NCBI GenBank assembly: GCA_964036195.1 | Contig: OZ038452.1 | Span: forward strand, 4,272,704-4,336,703 | Direction of reading: 5' to 3' | DNA: 64,000 bases | DNA from: Sphaerolaimus hirsutus | Lineage: Eukaryota; Nematoda; Chromadorea; Monhysterida; Sphaerolaimidae | Shown here: positions 1 through 12,100 of the stretch, piece after piece | Layout: the number at the start of each line of letters is the position of its first letter | Numbering within the stretch: the stretch's first letter is position 1 | Notes under the pieces: generated by a model | Told to the model about the DNA's origin: nothing | Database searches by the model: none | Seen by the model: only the letters and a program-made list of their open reading frames with translations | Translations under genes and position numbers: made by a program

Positions 1-19
1 CTAATTGAATTTCCCGCAG

Positions 20-163
20 GATTCTGAACTTTCTGCACGATGATGAGACAGTGGTCGCTGGACAACTGGTGCGGTTGCCTTGCGAGATTGCCGCTGACCC
101 AGAGCTCAGTGTCAAGGTCACCTGGTTCGTCGATGACGCCCCTGTGCCGCAGGCAAAGTACAG
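20..163 (+). CDS. Nrg: Nrg exon: last Ig domain, first half
   Basis: The acceptor is cccgcag at 13-19. The frame reads ILNFLHDDETVVAGQLVRLP then CEI, followed by VTWFVDD: the first Ig cysteine and the invariant Trp of the C strand. Two donors in the same phase are possible, CAG|GTCTGG after 163 and CAG|GTGCGG after 178; both join the exon at 567. The shorter form gives KYR-LEPDNSLVI, the more usual loop length for this family, so I prefer it. Confidence 0.8.
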
Positions 164-3100
164 GTCTGGACAGTACAGGTGCGGCAGGGGAATTGTTTTT
201 TGTTGGAATTTTTAGTGGTGGGGTATTATTGGCCTTACACATGAATATGGGTTGACATCTGACAATGGCACCAAATCGGTTCAAATCTCAACCTGCACCC
301 CCTTCGTGACAAATATTGGTGCTACACACACCAGTTGACATTGGGATGTTGATTAGTTTATGTCAATCCAGATTGTAGTACACACATCACAGAATGGTCT
401 CCAGATGCACATAATGTAACATTGAAAAATGAATATTGCACCATGTTTTTAGATCCATCTTTGGTGCGTGAACTTCAATTCCAATTGACATCAACTAGTT
501 CACAAAAATGTCAACTAGTTTACGTATCACCATCCACCCTCCCCTCTCAACCCACCCAAACCTCAGACTGGAGCCTGACAACTCGTTGGTGATCCCGGAG
601 CCGCGCAAGTACGACACGGGCAAGTACAAGTGCCTGGCCGAGACTCGCCTCGACAACAACACCCGCGAGGTAACCGTGACCGTGAAAGATGTGCCTGACC
701 CCCCGCATATTGTCTATTTGCATTGTGATTCTGCTAATAGGGTTGTGTCGGTGTCTTTTAATTACAATGAGAGGATTGACGCTGCGGCGCCTGTGAAGGA
801 GTTTTGGTTGGTTGTTTTTTTTCTTTTTCTTTTTGTGTGGTGTGTGCGGGGTTTGGGATAGATTTTTGGGGTGTTTTCTAAAATATTGTGAAAATCCCAT
901 CGAATAAACCTGTCAAATGACAAATGCCAAAAAAATTGAAAAGTTACCTTGAATTGTAGCATTGCACTTTAGTGGAAATTCTAAATACTGGCACGGTTTC
1001 AAGTTCGGATAAAAACTGTCAAACTTATCACCCGCCAAATCGCACAATCTGCCCTGCGTGGTCTAATTGACCGTACCGTACCGCGAGATGGGCAAATTCA
1101 CCGTGACACGTACCGCACTTTTTACATTTACCGTACCGTACCATTTACCGCAAAGCCGTACCGTTTACCACTCCCCTCTCCCCCAACCAGGGTGCAATAC
1201 CAAATGGACCCCGGCAACGAGCGGTCGGCCTGGCAGACGCACAAAACGCCCGCCCTGGCCGCCGACGCCAAGATCAGCATCAACAACGTGTACAAGCTGA
1301 AAGAGTTCAGGTGCCACCTACAGATACTGTAAAATGTCTAATTTCAAGCAAAAATGTCAAAAGTCATGTAAAAATCCAGGGAAATAGCAAACCTGCGTTT
1401 GCCATTTTCCACGGGCATTTTGCATGACTTTTGACACTTTGCTTGACATTTGAAATTTTACAGGCCACTTTACATTACCTTTGACACTTTCCACGATAAT
1501 TGACATTTGACATTTTTCCGCAGTTCCGCAGTGAGCGTCGAGCTGAACCCCTACGGCAACTACCAATTTCGAGTGATCGCTCGCAACGAAGTGGGGGACA
1601 GCGCCCCCAAATACGCCAGCGAGAATTGCACGACCGCCGCCGTTGTTCCCGATCGGAATCCGGACGGAGTTCGCGCAGTTGGCAACGCGCCAGATAATTT
1701 GATCGTGTACTGGGAGCCCATGCCCAGGGAGCACTGGAATGGACCCGATTTTCATTACGTGGTCAAATATAGGCGGAAGCCTACTGAAGAGGAGCAGGGA
1801 GGTGTTGATGGTGCGGAAGAGCCAAAGTGGAATGAGGTGGGTTTTTTTGTTTTGGCGTGGATTTTTTGTGTGATCGGATTGGGTTCGGTTTTTGATTTTG
1901 GGACTGGATTTATTGTAGACAAATTTTCTCGTTATTTAAAGGCTCCTATTCTGTAACTCTGAATTCATTTTTTTTCTTCGAGTAAGGGGCTACGTTATGA
2001 AAATTGGAAATAAATAAATAAAAAGTAAAAGCTTTTATCTCCTCAGATCAAACCCCGACTTCCATCAACCCCCATCCCATTCAAAAAAACTGATTGTAGA
2101 CAATCCCAAAAACACCCTATGCGCCCTATCTCAGGTGCAAGTGAACGAACCCTACGCGGACCACGTGACCATCGACGACCAGCCGACCTACGAACCCTAC
2201 GAGGTGCAGGTGGCCTCTGAGAACGCCCTAGGGCGCGCGGATGTGCAGCCCCTTACTGAGTCTGGGTACTCGGGCGAAGGAGGTTCGTATCTTGCCTGAC
2301 TACTTGCCTGCGCGGTTCATGTTGGCAGCTAGCCAATGATAATCGACTGTTTTGAGGTTGCAGTACTAAGTCGAAAACTGTTTTATATTGGAGTTGCTCA
2401 AGAGTTCGGGATTTTAATGAAAAATTACAATGGCGGAATTTTATCGAAAACGCAGAATGTGTTCATTGGCGGTCACGCCGCCAGTTGACAACCGTATCGC
2501 GGTCAACTGAAAAAACCCGTGTGAAATATCCTTTTTATGTTTATTATTTTTGTTTCGATCAATACTAGTCAATGAATGAGAATTTTGTCCACGTGAATTC
2601 GAAGCCATGTGAAACGTAGTTTATCAGTTGCCCGCTCAACAACCGTCAACTAGCATGCCCAGTATTTTTAGAAAGTTCTGCGACACGCACGGAATATCGT
2701 TCCGAAGCTGTTCACGCGTTTTTATCTATTTAACTAGCGTAAATTGTTTTCTCCATCCCACAGTGCCTACGGTAGCGCCGGAGAATTTCCAATTTCTGGG
2801 CGCTCTCAGCGGAAAATCGGCCCAGTTCTCCTGGGACCCAGTTGACAAATCGAACGTAAACGGGGAATTCAAGGGCTACAAAGTGGTGCATTGGCACGTG
2901 GATGACGAGCCGATCGAAAAGCAGCAGGGTGCTATTCGTTTCCGGCGAGATGTCGCCCCGCCCCCTGTCAAGAAGGAGACCGTTTTTGGCCCGGAATCTT
3001 CCAGGGGTTCGTTTTTTGATTTTGTGTGGATTTGGAAAAGTGCCAAGGGTCTTTTGAATGAAGTGCCCTGTTTGTGTAGATTTTTTCCACGAATGTGCCG

Positions 3101-6100
3101 AGAAAACCATATAAAAAAAACTATCGGTTGTTTATTCAGACGGCATATTGGAAACGGGGTGCGAGCATGGTGGTTTCTGGCAGAATGAAGCTATTTCTGA
3201 AGGCACCGCGATTTTTTTCACACCAACTCAAAAAAAACTTTCAATTCACAAAACGTTTCACTTGCATCACCTCAATGGTCGATTCCATGTATTTATTATA
3301 AAAAAAACCGTAAACCCCCCCCCCCCCCCCCAAAAAAACCCCTCAAATAACCCCCACCCCCCCCAGGCGTTGTCTACGACCTGAAGCCCAACAAGAAGAA
3401 CTACGCCTACGTGGTGGTGTACAACGGGCAGCACGACGGGCCCCCCAGCGACAGCATCGACTTCACCATGCCCGAGGGCAGTCCGGACTCGGTCAGGTCG
3501 CTGCGCGCCACCGCCTTGTCCGACAAGCAAGTCGGCTTGGTGTGGCAACCCCCCGCGCAGCTCAATGGAGAGCTGAGGAGTTATGTGATCACTTGGTGCC
3601 AGTGTGGGTTTGGGGGGGCTGGTTTTGGGCTAATAAGTAATACTGACGTCTGCGTATTTTATTTGTTTGTAAGCGACTACATGACTATGAAGTCGCTGTT
3701 CGGGTGTTCGCCCCTTTCAGGCAGCTATATAATATTGACGCTGGATTTTTTCAATTTATTCCCCAGAAATTCACAATTTTCAGCTCTCTGTAAACCCCTA
3801 AAATTCTAAAATAAAAAGTTAATTAGAATAGCATTGTAATAAAAATAAACTCACAGTTTGCGATCATCTTCCACATAAATCCGCCATTACAGTCTCAAAT
3901 TCCCCCCAAAAATCCCCCCATCACCCAATTCAACCCCCCAAAACCTCTCACCCCCTCAGTGCACGAGCACGACAACGGCGAGGGGGCGGGGCTTAAGGTG
4001 CACAAGGAGACGTGCGGCAGCGTGTCGGCCCCGCCCACGCAGACCTACCACCGGGTGCGGCAGTTGAACGCGCACACCTGGTACAGGTTCACCGTGAAGG
4101 GCACTACTGGGGCCCTGCAGCCGGGCGACCCCATTTCTCAGGATGCCAGGACATTGCCAGAGGGGGTGCCCGCTGGTGGGTTGGGGGTGTTTTTGTGTTT
4201 GGTTTTTTGGAGGGGGCGGGGTGTGAAATCGATTGACTTACTGCTATACAAGCTTGGACCAATTAGATACGAATACTTATGTCTAAATTGTTATGATTCT
4301 TATCCATTTTATTTTTAATTACCTTCATTTGGATCAGTGCCAATATCGGGATGCGGCGCTATTTCAGGGTTCCATCATTTTTTTGGGCGGTTTTCTTACA
4401 GAGTATTGTATGGCATTATGTTGGGCGAGTTCTTGAAAGTACTGTGATCCCGCACGTTGGCGATAGTGCGTTTGCCACTGTTTTAGCGCTGCGTTTTTTT
4501 CGTGAATTGATTGATTGGTTGACAGGTGCTCCGAGATGAATTTCCAATTTGTCATTTTTTGGAACTTTGCCAGTTCCTCAAAAATTTAAACGCTTGAAAG
4601 GGGAGTGAGGGTTTTTTAGCGGAATAAATAGTCACGGAGTAGGTTTTCTCGCGCTCTAGAAATCATAAATATTTGGCAATGAAATCTCTTTTCCCATCCC
4701 GTTTATGTTCCTTCCTGCAAACAGCTTCTGACTAAACCGGTTTCAACAAATCGCAAAAATACTTGCATGTATTTTTGCGCAGTTTCAGTGGATAAGTCAA
4801 ATTTCTTTTGTGCACAACGACTTAAACACCTACTGCAAATATTTTTTCTCCTTTCAATTTTGCGGGCTTGAATTTGGACTGAGAAAATGGCCCAAGGCTC
4901 ACGCGTTCAGGTGCCTATTTTGCAAGTGGACAGGTGTATAGAAAAGTGGTGTTGTGTTTAAAATTACCATATTTCTTCTAATAATGCGGCAGCCTACACT
5001 TGAACGGCACCTCCAGTACAACGGCAGGTAAAAAAGTTGACGAAAAAATAGAACAGCGCTCTGCTGTTGGTAGAAATGCAGTTTGTGACAAGTCAGGTCA
5101 TAACCATTTTCAATAAGAAATGTAACCTTGACTTTTCTAATAATTTTACCTGTCGCTTATAACTTCACCCATCACGGTTCAAACGGGATCCCTAATCCCG
5201 AAAAATTTCGGGATTTTTTGGTCCCGAACCCAAACCCGAAATCTCAAAATCTCAATTCCTATCCCGAAATCTTGCAAAACCCGATCCCGAAACGCCAATC
5301 TCGATCCCGAGCGCCAAAAGCCTACTTACCTAGGGTTGGCCGATGTTTTTTTAAACGTTTTATTCTAAAAAAATGTCGGTTTTTAAAAAAAAAAACACGA
5401 GGTCCGAAACGTTTTTTTTAACATGGAGTTAAAAAAACGTTTTTTTCCAACTCTATACCACTTTCTTGTCACTTGTCCACGTGCAGGAAATGGCGCGAGG
5501 CATTTTTTCTCGAATTCATTGCATCGCCGCCCAATCAGATAGTAAAGATAGATTTCACGGTGTGCCCCGCGCTCGAAATAGCGCGCAATTACACTCGAAA
5601 TATTGCAGATCCGTGCACATTTTGCGGCTATTTTATGTCTGCATCACTTTCTTCGTATTTTATCGCGCATAAAGTGACAACTTAATGACGTTCTGTCACA
5701 TTTTCCCAGGACATTTTCTACTTTTTGTTTTGCTACCCTTTTCTGGAATGGCCCCGCGCAGGTGTTTCACTGTTTTTATAAAACACAAATATTTGCAGTG
5801 GTGGGGCGAAGGTATAAAAGTCTGAATTCAAGTGTTGAAGGTTTTCTGCCCGGTGTTCTAAGGTGTGGCTTTATTGCCAGCCTAAATCTTTACTGTCAAG
5901 GTTAAAAGTTCTCTGCCATAACATTTGCGCACGTTGTCACATAGTTTATGCACTGGTCACAATATATGAAATATGCATTAAACATGTGTATTTACCATTC
6001 ACTTAGGTGGCAAATATGTTTAATTTCGTGTCAATCCGGCGTGTATTTGCATAGCGTGCAACATAAATATTGCCTTGTCTTGTTCGAACCAAGTCCGAAC

Positions 6101-9100
6101 GCAATCAAGATGTCGGCCGCGGTGTTCGGTTCGGCGAGCGATTTCCACTTTACATCCTGTGCGCTTTACATCTCACTTTTTCATGCTGTAGCTCTAGTAG
6201 TTTACGAGCTGTGTGTATGCCACTATAAGACGAAGTCATGTAGTTTGTAAAAGTGTATAATTTTAAATGGAAGTTTTCCCACTTGGCATGTAAAAAGAAC
6301 ACTTTTTTCATGAACAGTTCAGGGATGTAAACTGTAAGAGATGAAAAGTGGAACACTCCCGATCCAGTTGAACCAGTACAATAAATAAACAGTGCATGCG
6401 TCCAGCCGATTTCATGCCCACTGGATATGTTTGGGTTTGCTCTGTTTGTCTTTTCAATGGTGAACATTATCCATTGAAAAGTAGTGAATATTTTGTAATC
6501 GGCCAATGGATGTAGAGTTCGGGATTTTGCCAGCCTGATGTATTTTTTAGCACTTTGTCTTAGTCGTATGGATAGATCACTACTGAGAGCAGATCCTTCG
6601 CTGAAATCTACCGCAACACGTCGGTATAATAAAGTAGTAAAATCATATAAATATAATTTTTGCTCACCATGCAGTGATGCATGATCGAACAATTGAGCGC
6701 AAAAGCAGCATCTATCCTTTTTCCTGTCATTTCAAAATTGTAATCAAAATATGATAACATCCTGTGCAAAGCATTCTGACATATCCGTCAATATCACATA
6801 CGGTGCATAAAAGCTATTGAACGCTGGCGCCGTAATTTTCTTCCTTTCGAATGTGCCAAGGTTGCCATGCGGTCATAAAATATGAATGCGAAGTTTTCCT
6901 CCCCTCATTGAGCATGCAAATTGCGTGTCGCGCGGCATTAGCCGCTCTGGCGGTTATGCAGCCGGGGCTTGTCGAATTTTCGCGTGTTTAGGCACTGGTG
7001 CCAATTTCGCAGATGGACAAGTGACGAGAAAAGTGTTGAGTCAAGTAGAAATAAAAGTGCTGAGTCACTTTAGCCATCACTTAAATTTTTGTCACTTTAC
7101 CACTTGCGAAATTGAGGTTTGCAGCTTTGTGAAAAATCGTATATAACTTTTGAAACTACCCATTTAATTGTGATCATTTTGAAAGAGTGGGTATTTTGAG
7201 AAACAAACATTTCCAGCAACTTTTCGATGACAAAACTTGGCTACATATTTTCGATGACAAAACTTAACTACATCTTTTCGATGACAAAACTTGGCTGGCC
7301 ACTTTTCAAAGGCAATTCAACTTTCAGTTGTAATCAATTTCTCACACTTCCGATTACTACCGATTCTTGTAATGTATTTATTATTACTCCCCTGGGATAA
7401 CTAACACCAAGCAAATAAGTGGGTAAACTTGCATAATGCCTTGGCCCCGGATCTGCGCAGCGCGTCTGTATGTAGGGTTCAAATTGCACCGTTGTTCAAA
7501 TCGCGGTCCGGTTCCCAACATTTTCCGGTACCGGTCACCAGAGTGGTTACTAAACCCATCACCAAATCCATGCTCAACCGCACACCGGTTTTGCCCCCCC
7601 CCCTTCCCCCCCACAAAAAAAAATCACGGTCACTGGTGCGATCAACCCGATACCAGAAATGTTAAAGTCAGTTCCGGTACCGGTCACGGTAAATGAGAAT
7701 TCCGGTACCGAAGCCGTCGAACCCCGTCCAAACCCTAAGTGCATGTATGCGGCCGTTTAGAAATGCATGCCACTTTACATATATACTCGTTGTGACCACT
7801 TGCACACACGTGTTGACCACATGACACTTGATCGTGTTCACACCGTTGGCGTGTTTGTGAAAGTCTGCCGCCGCGCCGCACTACCGCCATAAATTGAGGA
7901 TGGACTGATGGCGGGACTCGAAATGCGACCCGGGTCAAGACCCGAAATGCTTTTTCTAAACCCGGGTCGTGATTATTGGGGTATTTGAATGACGTTTTTG
8001 TTTACTGTACGATCTACGATAAAACTTTACCCAGGGTTCGATACCGTAAACGCCATCGGTAAAACTCCCTGTCAACTTGAGGTCTTGTAGATTTTTGCCG
8101 CTGCGCTGGTCCAGATAGATAACTAAAACGCTCCTGTGGAGGGATAGATAGCTGAAAAATTTTCGTGGAGGGTTGTCTGTTCGCGAGGCTGCAATATAGT
8201 GGCCTTTCCAAGGCATAGAATGCAGAAAAGTAAGAATAAGTACATCTGAAGTTCAAAATAGCTGAAAATCGGCATAAAGGCACATTAACTGGGATTTTGA
8301 AGGTGAAAATAAGCTAAAAGAAATGAAAAGTAGGGATTTTGAAAGAAATCGGGGCAAAAGGTTCTCAAAAATCGCTCCATATATCCAAATAGCTAGCTGA
8401 TTTCGGGTTCGGGTCGATTCAACTTCCCAACCCTACACCAGTGGTCGCGCCAGGGCACTTATTAGACGTTCGGGACATGTGCGAACGGGTCCGGGTTGGC
8501 ACTAGTTACGCGGTTTTGGGTACACTATGGCACCCGGCGCCGCGACACGACACTTTACCGCGCTGCGAACACTTCCGTGCCAAGTGCCACTTACCTATTA
8601 TCTCTTTTCCACTCTCACTTTCGCGAGTGTGCGCCGTTTTTAGTTTTTTTAGCACTTTTTTCGATTGGTCACATCGTTTTTGGCCAGTTAGGCGGATTAA
8701 TGTTACTGGGTGGAGATTTTGAGTTGACGAGCTTTTTGTTTTACGCGCCATTTTTGTTTTAAAAATATTCTCAAGTATTTTAGTTCTACTCAACAAACGC
8801 AAATAATTGTTTGTAACAGTATCCTGGTAAGTAGCGGAATTGAACAACGCCTGGGCAGTTGAGTCATGAGAGAGCGAGAAAAAGTGCGCAAAATTGGCTA
8901 GTAGCCAACCCAGTGCATTTGGCGCCACACCGCTTACACTAGTTGACAGATGCTCAACCGTCAACTGAAAATCGGTTATAAAACCACGTCGCAGTGAGGA
9001 GCGGGGGTAGCGTCCCAATGCAAGATTGAATTATATTGGCGGAGAATAGCTTTTCAGGGTTCGTACCTGTTCTTACTCCAATGGGAACACACAAACCCAG

Positions 9101-12100
9101 TTGACATCGCAAATTGGTGTCAACTAAATAACACAAAAAAAATTGAAAGCATGACACTTTACAATGAAAATTAGTGTCACGATATAAAATTAACTGTGCT
9201 TTATCACATAAAATGTGAAATCACAAAGTTAATCAAAATTTGATTGAATTTAGTTGACACGAATTTTGATGTCAACTAGTTTGTGTGGGCCCAAAGTGGG
9301 CGGCAAAACTTGTTGCGTGATCTAAATATATTAGCCTCTTAGCACATAATTTCTGGCGCAGCTGTCACCGAATAGTTCTTTGATTTTACGTTCTGTAGTA
9401 AGATATTTGTTCAAATATAATTGTACATACTTTTACTACTCCAACATTCACAAATGTGTCGCTTAGCTACAGTTGACCATTTAAAGATGTTCCATTTTTA
9501 CTCGAAATAATCTCACAGCAGCTGCCGCTGTTCGAAAGCAAACTGCACGTTTGAATTTCCCTTTGTGTTCTGACGTATTTGCAATCAATTTTAAGTGCCC
9601 TTCTCGCCCTACCGCCGCATAAATTTGAGAATTTCGACGTTCTCAGATTTGAATCAATGTTATTCTAGGGTCAATTTCATTTGTATTCAAGCGGCGACCA
9701 CCCGATTATTTCACGATGGCATTCAACTATTATCTCTGTTCAATATTTTTATCCCTGGCGCCGTTCGCGGCGACCAGAGCCGACAACGAAACTCTTTCTG
9801 AAACGTCACTTTTGTCCGACACGGGCAACGGCACCATTCCCCTGGTGGTGTTGGGGCCAATGCCGGAGCTGGAGCCGTTGGTGAACTCGAATAGCTCGCT
9901 GTTGGCGGACACGTTGCTTTTGGATACGGGGCGGCGTGAGTTTTGAACCACGACGAGTGGTTATCTTGGAAATGGGAAATGTGTATTATTGTGTGCCGCG
10001 TGCGGGATCACAGTGTGGTTTAGATGAGAAGTGGATACATTTGATTTGTTGGGGATTGTGTGACGTTTCGATGGCGATGTTCGATATGACATGTGCGGTC
10101 AAACAGAATATTTATGTGCATCGAAAAATTCGGCGAAAATTTTCAAAAACTGTATAATTTCGACATCGAAAAGTCACATCCAGGGTTTGTCACTCATAAA
10201 TTTTCTAACCCTCGTACATTTTTTAATATACTTACATTCTCAACCCTCAACCTACTCTCAACCTCCAATGAACCTACATTAACCTCCAAAACCCTCCTCA
10301 GTGCTGCCCTACCAGCCGCAAGTAGCAATGGACGGCATCGGGGCGGACCACGTGAACGCCACTTGGGTACCGGGCGCCTTCGACGAACACGACCCAAAAC
10401 CCGTGGGTACCTATGGGTACTTCAAGTACAGGCCTAAAGGTGGGTTGGAGTTATTGGGATTGAGGGTTTTTGGGTGGGGTTGGGTTCAAACGGGATCCCG
10501 ATCCCGAATCGGGTTTATTTCCGCGATTCAGCGGTCTCTAATCCGAATGCCCCAATGCCGAAATCTGAAAATCCAGTCAATTTCAAATCAGGATCTCTGT
10601 CCCGGAACAATTAGTGGAAATGATAAAATAGATTTTGCACAGAGAAATGTCAACGGAAACGTCCAATGTGCTTTTATGCCACTTCTCTGACATTCAAGAG
10701 AACCCTACTTTTTAACCCTTTTTGTAAACAATTGGACAAAACCCTCAATCACGATCCCGATCCCCGAAAACACAAAAAAAACAGTCCCAATCCCGAATAG
10801 CCGCTTATATACGCACCCCCCCCCCCCCCAGACACGGACGACTGGACGTCAGTGCGACCAAAGTCGGACAACTTCACGGCGACCTTGTCGGGCTTGGAGC
10901 CGGGCACCAGCTACGAGGTGATCGCCGTGTCCGTGGCCGACTTGGGCGACCAGGGACAGTACGAGAGCGAGTCTGCGCCCATTTATATTCGGACGGCGGG
11001 AACTCGTTGGTTTTTTTGAATTTTTTTCTTTTTTTTTAGTTTTTGGAGAGTTTGATAAATGATTGTTTTGATTTTATTTTGAGGATTTTGCGGTGTTCGA
11101 GCTAGTGTGTTCACTTTTGATAATTTGGTGGTGATGTTTAATGCGCCGGGTGGATATGGCGGCAATTTTTTTAGATCATTTTTATATTACGTGGTGCTCT
11201 CTTGAATTGCGCCGCACTGGGCTCACGCATGCCTGTTGACATCGCAAATTCGTGTCAACTGAATGTAACTAAATTTTGGTTAATTATGTGACTTCACCTT
11301 ACGATGTGATGGAGCATAGTTAATTTGATATTGTGTGTTATGCCTTTAAAAAAATTGTATTTTTTAGTTGACGTTCAGTTGAATTTGCGATGTCAACTGT
11401 GTGTGGGCCCATAGTGGCCACGCCCGTTAAGTACACCGTTGAAATTTGTAAAACTCATGAATTTGTTTTGAAAATATTTGAGTTTACTATTCAAAAGGGA
11501 TGATAATCGATCGCTGTTGACAGTAGTTGATAAAATCGCCATTATGGTAAACTCAAATGGTTTCAAAACAAGAGTTTCCCAAATTTTGGCAGTGTAAACT
11601 GGTGGAAAATATAAATGAGAAAATCACTTTATTGTATTTTACAAATCCCACATTCAACCTGTTAGGCTCTCATCTTGTGTGAGGGTGCTCCCAAGTATTT
11701 ACTATATATACCCTAGGGGGCACTCCCCTCAGGCCACCCTTGCTGCAGAAAAAAAAATTTTTCCACATTTTTTCTGGAAAATATAAATGAGAATTCATAC
11801 AAATTTTTGTTCCTGAAGAAATTTATATTTTTAATATCTTTTTTTCTGGACATTTCTGGAGACCAAAAAGTTTTTTTAACATTGGTAGATTGTAAGTATG
11901 TTTAACTTTTCTACCCCCTCAGAACCCCCAGAAGCCCCACACAATGATGGCGTTGTTGATCAAATCCAAAAAAAAATTTTGAGAAAAACATAGGTTTGAA
12001 AAAGTGGACAATCCACTACCCCAGGCTATTCATGGAGCACATGGGGGCCAGAATTGGCTCGCTCAGTGTCAGGGGCAACATATGGCTGCTCCTGGGCCCT

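Larger units (their letters stand above)
4176..9715 (+). other. Long Nrg intron, repeat-filled
   Basis: No coding exon was found before the signal-peptide exon. Contents: an introner-like copy at 4911-5496 (CAG|GTGCCTATTTTGC at left; inverted partner GCAGGAAATGGCGC at right) with a GGGATC-word fragment (about 5175-5325) and a TAGGGTTGG element (about 5330-5456) inside; a likely introner copy at 6998-7121; a TAGGGTTC element with GGTACCGG words (7466-7738); a CGGGTC-word region (about 7918-8437); and a foldback at about 9083-9291. A TATAAAAG box is at 5813-5820, without a gene next to it. The rest is AT-rich with nothing recognised. Confidence 0.55.

Noticed and set aside
5813..5820. TATAAAAG box as promoter of the signal-peptide exon
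   Set aside because: Nearly 4 kb upstream of the ATG, with repeats in between; no evidence of linkage.
6150..6692. 180-codon open frame on the minus strand in the long Nrg intron
   Set aside because: No domain, signal or family resemblance, AT-rich, and no splice signals tie it to a gene; plausible by chance at this length.
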